Assembly (NCBI RefSeq): GCF_023028345.1
Contig: NZ_CP095487.1
Coordinates: forward strand, 310,001-374,000
DNA from: Halorientalis marina
GTDB lineage: Archaea; Halobacteriota; Halobacteria; Halobacteriales; Haloarculaceae
DNA: 64,000 bases
Reading direction: 5' to 3'
The notes below the pieces were generated by a model. The model was not told where the DNA came from, did not search any database, and was given only the letters and a program-made list of their open reading frames with translations. Position numbers and translations under genes: made by a program. Each line of letters opens with the position of its first letter. Within the stretch, counting starts at the first letter, position 1. This document shows positions 56,610 through 64,000 of this stretch, in pieces.

Positions 56610-56831
56610 CTATTCGTCGCGGTCTCGCGCCACGTCGAGTTCCCGCTGTAACTCGTCGTCCGTGCGTGGACCGTATAGTGACGTGAACCCCGCGTCCTCC
56701 AGTAGCTCCTCGAACTCCCAGCGAGACATACCCGCCTCTTCGGCGGCTCGAGCGAGCGAGAGTTCACCGAGCACGTACTGCCCGACGGCGGTCGCCAGCT
56801 CGTCGGTCGGTTCGCGACTGGTGGACGCCAT
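56610..56831 (-). CDS. UPF0175-type antitoxin
   Basis: A 73-residue protein with a helix-turn-helix-like middle (LGELSLARAAEEAGMSRWEFEELLEDAG, read in parts near residues 21-48) and an acidic/basic tail that should wrap the toxin. UPF0175 proteins are known partners of COG2405 PIN toxins. It is the first gene of the pair and ends in TAG directly before the toxin ATG. A TATA-like GATTATTA (56858-56865) lies 27-34 nt upstream, indicating a leaderless mRNA that the antitoxin may repress. Confidence 0.82.
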   Translation of the reverse strand: MASTSREPTDELATAVGQYVLGELSLARAAEEAGMSRWEFEELLEDAGFTSLYGPRTDDELQRELDVARDRDE

Positions 56832-57009
56832 CTACGCATATGTCGGGTCTACGGGCGTAATAATCTATCGTGGGTCGTTCCCGAATCGAAGAATTTGCAT
56901 TCATCTTTCCCTTACAACTCAAGGCTAAAGCCCCTGTTCAACCGTTTTTCTGGTGTGTTACGTGGTGAATTTATCTGGCGCAACCACTCATCTTACTTGA
57001 AAACCTGCC

Positions 57010-57028
57010 TCAATTCGGGCCCTTGGCT
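57010..57028 (+). repeat. Putative attR, imperfect copy of the tRNA-Cys 3' end
   Basis: TCAATTCGGGCCCTTGGCT differs from the tRNA-Cys end at only two positions and includes the 11-nt core GGCCCTTGGCT. There is no tRNA around it, as expected for the far end of an integrated segment. Confidence 0.55.
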
Positions 57029-57083
57029 TGAGACACCACGTCGCGAGCGACAGCCACGGCAATCTGCCACCGCCGAGCGGGCG

Positions 57084-57371
57084 TCAGGAGCGCGCCAGCG
57101 TTACGCCGTCGTCGGACCGGTCGGGTTCGGGGTCGGGTGCGACCGGGAGCGGCGAAACGCCAGGCGGCGACGATGTTCCGTTGTCGCTACCGGGACCGTC
57201 GAGGGAGACGCTCGGTCCCGGGATGTGAATCTCGATGCCGAACGCGGGGATCGGCGACCCGTCGCTATCGGCACCGACCACGGAGCCAAGGCTACTGACC
57301 CCGAGGACGAGTCCGAGCAGGAGGACGGCGACGAGGAGGAGACGCCGTCCGATTCCGTCTCCGTTCAACAT
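57084..57371 (-). CDS. Small secreted or membrane-anchored protein
   Basis: A 95-residue protein with an N-terminal signal/anchor (basic GRR, then VAVLLLGLVLGVSS, about residues 8-30) and a Pro/Ser/Asp/Gly-rich extracellular tail. No domain is recognised. A TATA-like TTTAATTCG (57394-57402) sits 23-31 nt upstream, supporting a real leaderless gene. It lies just outside the putative att site. Confidence 0.5.
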   Translation of the reverse strand: MLNGDGIGRRLLLVAVLLLGLVLGVSSLGSVVGADSDGSPIPAFGIEIHIPGPSVSLDGPGSDNGTSSPPGVSPLPVAPDPEPDRSDDGVTLARS

Positions 57372-57445
57372 CGATCGTACAGAAATGTACCGAGAAACGA
57401 ATTAAAGACTTCGTTCCACTGTCCGCGGAGCGTTCCACGCCACGA

Positions 57446-58603
57446 TCAGAGGTCCAGGATGCGCTGGACGGTCGGCATCTCGGCGACGGTGTCGTCTTCC
57501 CTGTACGTCTGTTTCGCCATGAGCTGCTCGACTGCGCCGCTCCCGTTCTGGAACTCGGTCGCGGCCGTGGAGAGGTCCTCGGTGCCTTCGACGAGCGTGG
57601 CGAGTCTGTTGCCGAAGATTTCGACGAGGTCGCCGAGGGCTCCGGGGGCGTCGAGTACGTCCCACTCCGAACGGACGACGTTGAACTGTTCGACGGCGTC
57701 GTCGAGGTAGCCGGACGCGGCGGCGTAGTTCTCCTTGCTGTACGCGTCGACGCCGTCGCCGAAGGCACGGAACCCGGCGCCGAGTTCCGAGAGCCTGTCG
57801 GGGAGGTCGTTCTCCAGGGCGGCCTCGAGGGCATCGAACTGGTCGCGTTTCTCCCGGTACTCGCTGCCGTCCATGAACGAGACCGTCTCGAAATCCCCCG
57901 GTCGGACGTTCGTCCGGAGGGAGTTGACGGCCGTGGAGATCCTGTCGGCTGCGCTGTCGGCGTCCCGGAGCTGTCGTCGGGCCGCTCCCGCGTCCTCGTC
58001 GGCGAAGATCGTCTCGAAGGCGCGGTCGACGCTCTCGTATCCATCCGCGGCCGCGGCCTGTGCAATCGCCAGGCGTTCGAGTGCGGTCCCGACGTCGCGG
58101 AGTCGCTCGACGAGCGACTCCTCGCTCCGGGACGGGCCGCTGGCCGCGGCGCGGTCGAGCGCGGCGTCGGCCTGGGTCGTCCGCCGACGGACGGGGCCGG
58201 CGTCGAACCCCGACCCGGATTCGACGTACCTGAGCGAACGCGCGCTCGAGTCGTCGTCCCCACCCTGTTCGAGGTAGGCGTCGTAGGCCCGCGAGAGCGC
58301 CTCCCGCGCGTCCGCGATGTGGTCTGCCGTGTCGGGTTCCGGCGTCGCGGTCTCGGTCGGCTGCTCGGTCGTTTCGGTCGGCTGCTCGGCCGTTTCGGTC
58401 GGCTGCTCGGCCGTTTCGGTCGGCTGCTCGGCCGTTTCGGTCGGTGGGTCCGTCGTGGTGGGCGCCGAGGTGCGCGTTGCCGTCCCCCGCGTCGCCGTCG
58501 GCGTCCCGGTGCCGTCCGCGGCCGGCGTGTCCCCCCCGTCGCTCGCCGAATTACAGCCGGCGAACGTAACTGCCAGCAGAGCCAGATAGCGGCGCCGTTG
58601 CAT
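57446..58603 (-). CDS. Haloarchaeal lipoprotein with PTETAEQ tandem repeats
   Basis: A 385-residue secreted lipoprotein. The signal has RRRYLALLAVTF and the lipobox AGC (Cys17). A Thr/Pro-rich linker follows with about five copies of the heptad PTETAEQ (near residues 53-87). A long, mainly helical and coiled-coil-like domain (about 95-385) has no cysteine. The linker is a likely O-glycosylated stalk that spaces the helical domain from the membrane. A TATA box TTATAACT (58628-58635) lies 25-32 nt before the ATG. The function is unknown. Confidence 0.7.
   Translation of the reverse strand: MQRRRYLALLAVTFAGCNSASDGGDTPAADGTGTPTATRGTATRTSAPTTTDPPTETAEQPTETAEQPTETAEQPTETTEQPTETATPEPDTADHIADAREALSRAYDAYLEQGGDDDSSARSLRYVESGSGFDAGPVRRRTTQADAALDRAAASGPSRSEESLVERLRDVGTALERLAIAQAAAADGYESVDRAFETIFADEDAGAARRQLRDADSAADRISTAVNSLRTNVRPGDFETVSFMDGSEYREKRDQFDALEAALENDLPDRLSELGAGFRAFGDGVDAYSKENYAAASGYLDDAVEQFNVVRSEWDVLDAPGALGDLVEIFGNRLATLVEGTEDLSTAATEFQNGSGAVEQLMAKQTYREDDTVAEMPTVQRILDL
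58352..58446. repeat. 21-bp tandem repeat encoding PTETAEQ
   Basis: A 21-nt unit (CGGTCGGCTGCTCGGCCGTTT on the plus strand, shown here only to 21 nt as the repeat length) occurs four times in a row with a fifth partial copy. The copies are nearly identical, so repeat number may vary between strains by slippage and change stalk length. Confidence 0.85.
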
Positions 58604-58812
58604 ACGCGTGCCCGCCTGTTTCCTCAGTTATAACACTTCCTGTAAAACTGCTCTATCGTTGATATTTTTGGCGGTTGTCGACCCGAAACCAAGGGGTTCC
58701 GTGGGGCGAGCGCCGGTCGATTGCCTCACTCGCGGCCGGCGGTCCGAACGCCGTCTCAAGGACGCTGGCGGGTGACGAAAAACATAGGTCCCGTCGGTGA
58801 GACGTGGAAACG

Positions 58813-60003
58813 ATGCCCTCCAGACGCAGATTCATCGCGGCAGTGAGCGGTGCCACCCTCGTCGCCGGTTGCGGGAGTTCGCCGACGGCGGACCGGCCGC
58901 CCACGCCGTCGGACCCGTCGTTCGACCCGACCAGACACGTCGCTGGCGCCGACGGGGAGTGGTCCAGTTTCGGCTGTAACGCCTCGAACACCAGGGAAGT
59001 CCACGACGGGCGGGCCCCGGTCGACGGCCTCTCCGAGCGCTGGCGCGTCGCGATCCCGTCCCTCCAGCAGCGCGCGCCCGTCGTCGCCGGCGGGCGGGTG
59101 TTCCTGCCGGGTCCCCAGGGGCTGCGCGTGTTCGACGCCGAGGACGGATCGTCGCTGTGGCGCGCTCCGGCGGTCGAGCGCCCCCCGCTGGTTCGCGACG
59201 GGACGGCCTACGTCGCCGACGGCGATGCCGACGCGCTCCGCGCGCTCGACGCGGCGTCCGGTGACGAACGGTGGGCGGTTCCCGTCGACGGCGAGCCGGC
59301 CGCCCCGTCGATGTACCCCGGCCGGCCGCTCGTGTTCGGCGTCGGGGAGACCGTCCACGCGGTCGACCCGGAGACGCGGGAGACGGTCTGGACGCGGGAC
59401 GTGTTCGGCGAGGTACTCGGTCACGCGCCAGTGTTCATGGGCCACTCCGTCGTCGCGGCGACAACCGCGGGGGAGGTGTCCCTGCTCCGGCTCGACGACG
59501 GGCACGGAGTGCGCCGCTGGCGCCTGCCCGCGACGCCGGTGGCACCGCCGTCTGCCGACACGGACTCCGTGTACGTCTCCTGCCGGGACGGGACGACCTA
59601 CGCGCTCGGTGACGACAGCGCCCCGCGCGGCGGAGTCCTGTGGACCGCCGACACCGGGTGGGCCGAACGCGGAATCGCGGTGGCGGCCGGCCAGGTCGTC
59701 GTCGCGGACGGGTCGACGCTCACGGCGGTCGACGCCGAGAGCGGCGAGACCCGCTGGACCCACGGGATGGGCGACTGGCGCCACACCGCACCCTGCTACG
59801 GGCGCGACACGCTGTTCGTCGGCGGCGACCGCCTGTGGGCCCTCGACCCGACGCCGTCCGGCGGGGCCGGGCCGGCCGTCCGGTTCGAGCGCTCCTTCGC
59901 CGGGCGCGTCGGCCCCGGCCCGGTCGTCGACGACGGCCGGCTCTACGTCGTCGCGGAGACGGCGCCGGACACCCACCACCTGCTGGCGTTCGACGGCACC
60001 TGA
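58813..60003 (+). CDS. Tat-exported PQQ-like beta-propeller lipoprotein
   Basis: A 396-residue protein. The Tat signal is SRRRFIAAVSG and the lipobox is VAGC (Cys20). The rest is a beta-propeller of the PQQ/quinoprotein (YncE/BamB-like) type, with repeated blades ending in G...LYA-like turns: VFDAEDGSSLWRA, ALDAASGDERWAV, AVDPETRETVWTR and AVDAESGETRWTH. No clear enzyme site is seen, so it may be a scaffold or binding protein on the outer membrane face. The ATG at 58813 was preferred to a GTG at 58804. The next gene, a protease, follows closely. Confidence 0.85.
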   Translation: MPSRRRFIAAVSGATLVAGCGSSPTADRPPTPSDPSFDPTRHVAGADGEWSSFGCNASNTREVHDGRAPVDGLSERWRVAIPSLQQRAPVVAGGRVFLPGPQGLRVFDAEDGSSLWRAPAVERPPLVRDGTAYVADGDADALRALDAASGDERWAVPVDGEPAAPSMYPGRPLVFGVGETVHAVDPETRETVWTRDVFGEVLGHAPVFMGHSVVAATTAGEVSLLRLDDGHGVRRWRLPATPVAPPSADTDSVYVSCRDGTTYALGDDSAPRGGVLWTADTGWAERGIAVAAGQVVVADGSTLTAVDAESGETRWTHGMGDWRHTAPCYGRDTLFVGGDRLWALDPTPSGGAGPAVRFERSFAGRVGPGPVVDDGRLYVVAETAPDTHHLLAFDGT

Positions 60004-60051
60004 CTCGCGATGTCGGTGGCTATAGGAGTGTCGCGTGCGTGGGGCCACGCG

Positions 60052-61338
60052 ATGCGCGCCGACCGCCGCCGTGCCCTGCTGGTCGCGGTCCCCTGTGTCC
60101 TCCTCCTGACGGCCGGCATCGGGCTGCTGGCGACGCCGGCGCTCCTCGACGGTGGTGGCAACGAGAGCACGTACAACGGCTCGGCGCGCTTCGAGCGAGC
60201 CCACGACGCCGGCGTCACTGGCGAGGGCGTCAGCGTCGGCGTCGTCGACGTGACCGGGTTCGACACCGCGGCCCCGGCGCTCCGGGGGCACGTCGCCGCG
60301 GCCCGGGCGTTCGGTTCGGGTGCCACCGTCGACAACGGCGGGCGGGACGCCCACGGGACGGCCGCGGCGTCGGTCGTCGCCCGCGTCGCCCCCGACGCGG
60401 ACCTCTATCTCGCCTCCTTCGAGTCGCCCCGCAGCTACGAGGACGCGATCCGCTGGCTCCGCGCGAAGGACGTGGACGTGATCGTCGCGCCCGTCTCATT
60501 CTACGGGACCGCCGGCGACGGGAGCGCCGAGAGCGCGCGCCTCGCGAGCGCCGTCGCCGACTCGGGGACCGTCTTCGTCGCGCCGGCCGGCAACCTCGGG
60601 CGGAGCCACTGGGTCGGCCGGTACGACGACGTGCGCGACGGCCGCCTCCAGTTCGCCGGCGGGGCCCGGAACTACCTCGCCGGCGAGCGCCGCCGCGTCA
60701 CCGTCTGGCTCTCCTGGGACCGCGAGCACGCCGCCGAGGACTACACCGTCGAACTCTACCGCGCGACCGGTGACGGGCCACAACTCGTCGCCCGCTCCCA
60801 GCCCGACCGGGGCGACGACGTGCCCAACGAGCGCATCGTCGCCCGTCCACAGCCCGGCACCTACTACCTCAGCGTCACCGGCCCCGACGAGCCGACGGGG
60901 GCGCGGCTGGAGCTGTCCTCGCCGACCCACCGGCTCCAGTACGTCCGCCCGAGCGGGAGCGTCGTCGCGCCGGGGACCGCGCCCGAAGCCCTCACCGTCG
61001 GCGCGTACGACCCGAACGCCTCCCGCGCCGAGCCGTACAGCTCCCGCGGCCCCACCGCCGACGGCCGCCTCGGCGTGGACGTGGTCGCGCCCGACCGCAA
61101 CGTCTCCAGCACGCCACCGGGGTTCACCGGCTCGTCGGCGGCCGCGCCCTACGTCGGCGGCGTCGCCGCCCTGCTCCTGCAGGCCGACCCGGACCGCGAC
61201 CCCGCCGCGGTCGAGTCGCTCCTGGAGCGGACGGCCGTGGACGTGGGGCCCGAGGGAGCCGACTTCGGCGCGGGCCACGGCCTGGTCGAACCGTGGGCGG
61301 CGGTCCGGGCCGCACGCAACGCCAGCGCGGAGGGTTAA
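60052..61338 (+). CDS. Subtilisin-like (S8 family) serine protease, membrane-anchored or secreted
   Basis: A 428-residue protein with an N-terminal hydrophobic segment (about residues 6-30) and an S8 peptidase domain. The triad is visible: Asp in VGVVDVTG near 66, His in RDAHGTAAAS near 103 and Ser in FTGSSAAAPYVGG near 361, plus the oxyanion Asn in VAPAGNLG. A beta-sandwich insert (about 205-300, AEDYTVELYRATGDG) lies between the Asn and Ser regions. GSSAAAP replaces the usual GTSMAAP. The ATG at 60052 was chosen because CTATAGG (60020-60026) lies ~28 nt upstream; an ATG at 60010 would precede that box. Confidence 0.85.
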   Translation: MRADRRRALLVAVPCVLLLTAGIGLLATPALLDGGGNESTYNGSARFERAHDAGVTGEGVSVGVVDVTGFDTAAPALRGHVAAARAFGSGATVDNGGRDAHGTAAASVVARVAPDADLYLASFESPRSYEDAIRWLRAKDVDVIVAPVSFYGTAGDGSAESARLASAVADSGTVFVAPAGNLGRSHWVGRYDDVRDGRLQFAGGARNYLAGERRRVTVWLSWDREHAAEDYTVELYRATGDGPQLVARSQPDRGDDVPNERIVARPQPGTYYLSVTGPDEPTGARLELSSPTHRLQYVRPSGSVVAPGTAPEALTVGAYDPNASRAEPYSSRGPTADGRLGVDVVAPDRNVSSTPPGFTGSSAAAPYVGGVAALLLQADPDRDPAAVESLLERTAVDVGPEGADFGAGHGLVEPWAAVRAARNASAEG

Positions 61339-61399
61339 ATCGTGTTTGTAGCCAGGGGGAGGTCTTTGTAAGCACGGCCTGATCTTCGAACCGAGAACG

Positions 61400-62002
61400 A
61401 TGTCGAGCATGATCGAGCGCCTCCAGACGGGGACCGCGAGCCCGGACGAGCAGCTCCGCGTCCTCGACGTGGACGGCGAGGAGACCGACGAGGTCATCGA
61501 CGCGCTGTCCTCGGAGACGAGCCGGGCGATGTTCCGGACGCTGTTCGAGAAGCCGGCGACCCCCTCGGAGATCGCCGAGCGGGTCGATACCTCCGTCCAG
61601 AACGTCAACTACCACGTCTCGAATCTGGAGACCGCGGGGCTGGTCGAACCAATCGACACCCGCTACTCGGAGAAGGGCAACGAGATGACGGTCTACGGGC
61701 CGGCGACGGACCCGCTCGTGTTCGTCGGCAACCACGACATCCGCCCGCGGGTCGAGCGGTCGCTGTCGAACGTCGTCTCCGGGCTGGCCGTGCTGGGACT
61801 GGCCTCCCTGTTCGTCCAGTGGGGGGCAGAGCGGCTGGTCGACAGCCCGAACGGGGCCGGCGCGGTCGGACCGGCGAGCCCCGGCGCCACGTCGGAGTGG
61901 ACGCTCACCTGGCTGATTTTCGAGGTTCTCGAACCCGGTCTGCTCTTTTTCGTCGGCTGTCTGCTCGTCCTCTCGGTCGTGGTCCTGGCGACGGAACGGT
62001 AG
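61400..62002 (+). CDS. Membrane-tethered winged-helix transcription regulator
   Basis: A 200-residue protein. An ArsR/MarR-like winged helix spans about residues 28-95 (ALSSETSRAMFRTLFEKPATPSEIAERVDTS, read in parts, then NVNYHVSNLETAGLVEPI). The C-terminal part has two membrane spans (near 125-142 and 175-197). Such haloarchaeal proteins probably bind DNA from the membrane, sensing an envelope signal. It follows the protease gene by 61 nt and converges with the surface-protein gene at one base, so regulation of those neighbours is a fair guess. Confidence 0.8.
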   Translation: MSSMIERLQTGTASPDEQLRVLDVDGEETDEVIDALSSETSRAMFRTLFEKPATPSEIAERVDTSVQNVNYHVSNLETAGLVEPIDTRYSEKGNEMTVYGPATDPLVFVGNHDIRPRVERSLSNVVSGLAVLGLASLFVQWGAERLVDSPNGAGAVGPASPGATSEWTLTWLIFEVLEPGLLFFVGCLLVLSVVVLATER

Positions 62003-62003
62003 T

Positions 62004-63428
62004 TCAGGAGCGTGTCACTCCGAGGACGACGGCGATGCCGACCACGGCGAGGACGCCGCCGAGCGCGATGGCGCCGAGGCCGCTGGCGAACTGCTGACCG
62101 CCGACGCCATCGGTCGGCTCGACCGACGGGCTCGCCCGCGGCGTGGTGGCGTTCGACCCGTTCGTCTTCAGGACCTGGAGTGCGCCCACGTCGTCGCCGT
62201 CGCCGTCGCCCGTCGTGCTCGTCCCGTTCCAGACCGTGATGTCGTACGTCTCGGCGGGAAGCGGGCTGGTGCGGTCGGTCTCCCGCGAGACGGTTACGCT
62301 GTCGGCGTCGCTGACCGCCACCGTCGGTGCCGACGTGCCGGCGTTGTGCGGATAAAAGAGGAGCGCGATTCGGTCGTCACCGTTCTCGTCGCGGACCGTC
62401 GCTTCGAGGCGGTAGCCCTGCGCCTCGGTCCCGACGGCGACGGTCGCCGCGTCCCGGACGTTCAGCGGAATCCGTGCCGCCCCGCCCGGTCGCGCTCGCA
62501 CGACGGGTCGTGCCAGGAGCGACTCGTCGTCGGGCCAGTCCGGCGTCCCGGTCGCGGGGTCGTCCTCGCCGCCGGCGTCGTCGCCGCTCGGACAGGCCGT
62601 GCACTCCCGGACGACGAGCGTCCCGACGTCGACCTCCGGCGCGTTCGGCCCCGTCCCGTCGGTGACGCTCATGTCGTAGTCCGCCGGGCCGAGGCGACCG
62701 TCGACGGTTTCCTCCGCGCGGACCGTCGCCTCGTCGTCCCCCACGGCGATGACCGGCGACCTGCCGGGGCCCGTGGCCGTGGTGTCGAGCAGGAACACGA
62801 CCCGGCCGTCGCCGTTCTCGTCCCGGCCGGTCACGGTCACGCGGTACCCGGCCCCCTCGATGGAGAGCGTGACCGGGCCATCGTCGGGGACGGCCACCGG
62901 GACGCGTGCGGTCTCACCCTCGGTCGTCATGACGATGGCGTCCGTGAGCCACTCGTCGCCGGTCGCCGGGTCGTCGTCCCCGGGCGTCGGCGTCCCTTCA
63001 CAGTCGCGGTCACACTCCCCGACGACGCCGACCGTGGACGCGAGGTCGGTCCCGTTGTGCAACAGCGTCGCCTCGAACGTCGACCCGGGGGGCACCTCGC
63101 TCAGGTCGACGAGCGCGGTGGCCTCGCCGTCGGGACCGACCGTCGCCTGCGGCGAGCGCAGGAACGGGCTACTCCCGGTGGACCTGATCCGGAGCGTGAC
63201 GACCGCACCCTGGGACAGCGAGGTGTCGACGACGACTTCCTGGCTCGCGCTCGCGTCGAGCGACAGGCGCTCGCCCGCCGTCACGAAGGAGGCGTTGGTC
63301 GAGTTGTCCGCGACGGCCACTGCGTTCCCCGACGCGATGGCCGTCAGCGCCACGACCGCGACGGCGACCGCCACGACCCCCGCGAGCGCCCGCCCAGGCC
63401 GGCTGCCGCCGTCGTCCACTCGTGTCAT
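62004..63428 (-). CDS. Secreted surface protein with duplicated beta domains
   Basis: A 474-residue extracellular protein. It has an N-terminal signal peptide (about residues 12-40, ending near ASGNAVAVA), a C-terminal membrane anchor (about 448-472) and a Thr/Pro-rich stalk before it. Two related beta domains (about 150-265 and 285-405) share the unit Y-R-(V/L)-x-x-T-(G/V)-RDENGD-(G/D)-R and YD(M/I)(S/T)V endings. Several N-glycosylation sites and two CxxC-like pairs are present (CDRDC, CTAC). It resembles domains of haloarchaeal S-layer-type surface glycoproteins. The function is unknown. Confidence 0.7.
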   Translation of the reverse strand: MTRVDDGGSRPGRALAGVVAVAVAVVALTAIASGNAVAVADNSTNASFVTAGERLSLDASASQEVVVDTSLSQGAVVTLRIRSTGSSPFLRSPQATVGPDGEATALVDLSEVPPGSTFEATLLHNGTDLASTVGVVGECDRDCEGTPTPGDDDPATGDEWLTDAIVMTTEGETARVPVAVPDDGPVTLSIEGAGYRVTVTGRDENGDGRVVFLLDTTATGPGRSPVIAVGDDEATVRAEETVDGRLGPADYDMSVTDGTGPNAPEVDVGTLVVRECTACPSGDDAGGEDDPATGTPDWPDDESLLARPVVRARPGGAARIPLNVRDAATVAVGTEAQGYRLEATVRDENGDDRIALLFYPHNAGTSAPTVAVSDADSVTVSRETDRTSPLPAETYDITVWNGTSTTGDGDGDDVGALQVLKTNGSNATTPRASPSVEPTDGVGGQQFASGLGAIALGGVLAVVGIAVVLGVTRS

Positions 63429-63557
63429 CTACCGGTCAGTCGAACACCGAGTACAAAAGCCCCACCGGACGCTGAAATCGCGCCTGAAGCTACCGGCCCG
63501 GAAAAGATTAAGTACCGATACCGTGAACCTTGCGCACGATTCACACGGTGAGCGTGG

Positions 63558-63995
63558 ATGGCACAGGTCACACAGCTCGCGGGTTCGGTCGTACTGGGGA
63601 TACTGGTGGTCGCCATCGTGATCCTGACGGCACGGTGGCGCACGCGTGGCTACGCGCCCGACAGCGGGACGGAGCAGGGGACGGAGGGGTCCCTGCTGGG
63701 GCGGGCCGCCTCGAACGAGACGGTCTGGATCGTCGCGTTCCTCGCGCTCGTCGGCGTCGCGCTCGGCGGCGCCGTGTTCTACGTGAGCGGCGCGTCGGTG
63801 CCGATTCCGGGCGGTGCGGGCCTCGTCCTCGCGGCCCTGCTCGGGACCATCGTCCTCGCGTACCTCTTCTGGGGCGTGTACCACTCCTCGCGGTACAAGG
63901 GCCTGCACCGCCCGGCCGCGCTGGCGGTCACCGCCTGGACGGTCGGGATGGCCGTCGTCGCCCTCGTCGTCCTGCGACTGGTCGGCGTGGTCTGA
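63558..63995 (+). CDS. Four-span membrane protein of unknown function
   Basis: A 145-residue membrane protein with spans near residues 7-25, 55-78, 83-107 and 118-142 and a short hydrophilic loop (RWRTRGYAPDSGTEQGTEGS). The aromatic loop LFWGVYHSSRYKG between spans 3 and 4 stands out. I do not recognise a family. A TATA-like GATTAAGTA (63506-63514) lies ~45-52 nt upstream, implying a ~20-nt leader. It ends five bases before the window edge, so its operon partners are not visible. Confidence 0.6.
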   Translation: MAQVTQLAGSVVLGILVVAIVILTARWRTRGYAPDSGTEQGTEGSLLGRAASNETVWIVAFLALVGVALGGAVFYVSGASVPIPGGAGLVLAALLGTIVLAYLFWGVYHSSRYKGLHRPAALAVTAWTVGMAVVALVVLRLVGVV

Positions 63996-64000
63996 CCCCC

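Larger units (their letters stand above)
55948..57028. mobile_element. Small tRNA-Cys-flanked islet with a toxin-antitoxin pair
   Basis: This 1.06-kb segment between tRNA-Cys and a copy of its 3' end holds only a PIN toxin and its antitoxin. The 180 nt after the antitoxin start (56832-57009) are clearly AT-richer than the surroundings. No integrase is present, so it would be a remnant or a passively mobilised islet. The repeat is imperfect and short, so chance is not excluded. Confidence 0.5.

Overview
The window is chromosomal DNA from a haloarchaeon (class Halobacteria; I do not assign a genus). Signs are very high GC, strongly acidic proteins, TATA-like boxes about 25-30 nt before start codons (leaderless mRNAs), an rrn operon of the type 16S-tRNA-Ala-23S-5S with bulge-helix-bulge processing stems, and archaeal or haloarchaeal families (thermosome, MC1 chromosomal protein, archaeal EndA, soluble Htr transducer, Tat-type lipoproteins). 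There is no CRISPR array, insertion sequence or replication origin.

Layout. 1-5 kb: start of an ammonium transporter gene, a 450-nt palindrome-rich gap, a four-gene DUF4129/DUF58 membrane cluster, and hemB. 5-15 kb: DedA protein, a large membrane Fe-S oxidoreductase, a Cas4-like nuclease, ilvA (threonine deaminase) with ridA nearby, tRNA-Ser(GGA) and small membrane proteins. 15-28 kb: thermosome subunit, alanine dehydrogenase-family enzyme, leuS, two single-Cys peroxiredoxins, a soluble chemotaxis-type transducer, pheA and dihydrolipoyl dehydrogenase (E3). 28-41 kb: pheST, trpS beside the tRNA/rRNA splicing endonuclease endA, a NucS-N/zinc-finger protein and a Ski2-like helicase. 41-48 kb: lipA, a lipoprotein, the 2-oxoacid dehydrogenase operon E1alpha-E1beta-E2, pyrD, an AbrB-like regulator and MC1. 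48.4-54.3 kb: the rrn operon with tandem promoters, an internal spacer promoter, two BHB processing stems, a tRNA-like t-element before 5S, and a strong terminator. 54.3-64 kb: an acyl-CoA dehydrogenase, tRNA-Cys(GCA) with an att-flanked toxin-antitoxin islet, then lipoproteins, a beta-propeller protein, a subtilisin-like protease, a membrane-tethered regulator and a surface protein.

Functional links. LipA and E3 serve the lipoylated E2 of the dehydrogenase operon. RidA clears the enamine/imine released by IlvA. EndA should cut both BHB motifs seen in the rrn operon. PheA feeds phenylalanine, which PheST charges.

Most interesting: (i) a family of related sequences placed directly after gene 3' ends (after the Fe-S protein, tRNA-Ser, thermosome and acyl-CoA dehydrogenase genes), always in the direction of transcription, built of a T-rich start, a hairpin with a TCC loop in three of four copies, and a conserved CAAAAACGTGG-like block; (ii) a 1.06-kb islet holding a PIN toxin and antitoxin between tRNA-Cys and an imperfect copy of its 3' end; (iii) a promoter- and hairpin-bounded candidate small RNA beside amt; (iv) a long, structured trpS leader; and (v) an Fe-S protein whose first CCG domain has lost its cysteines.
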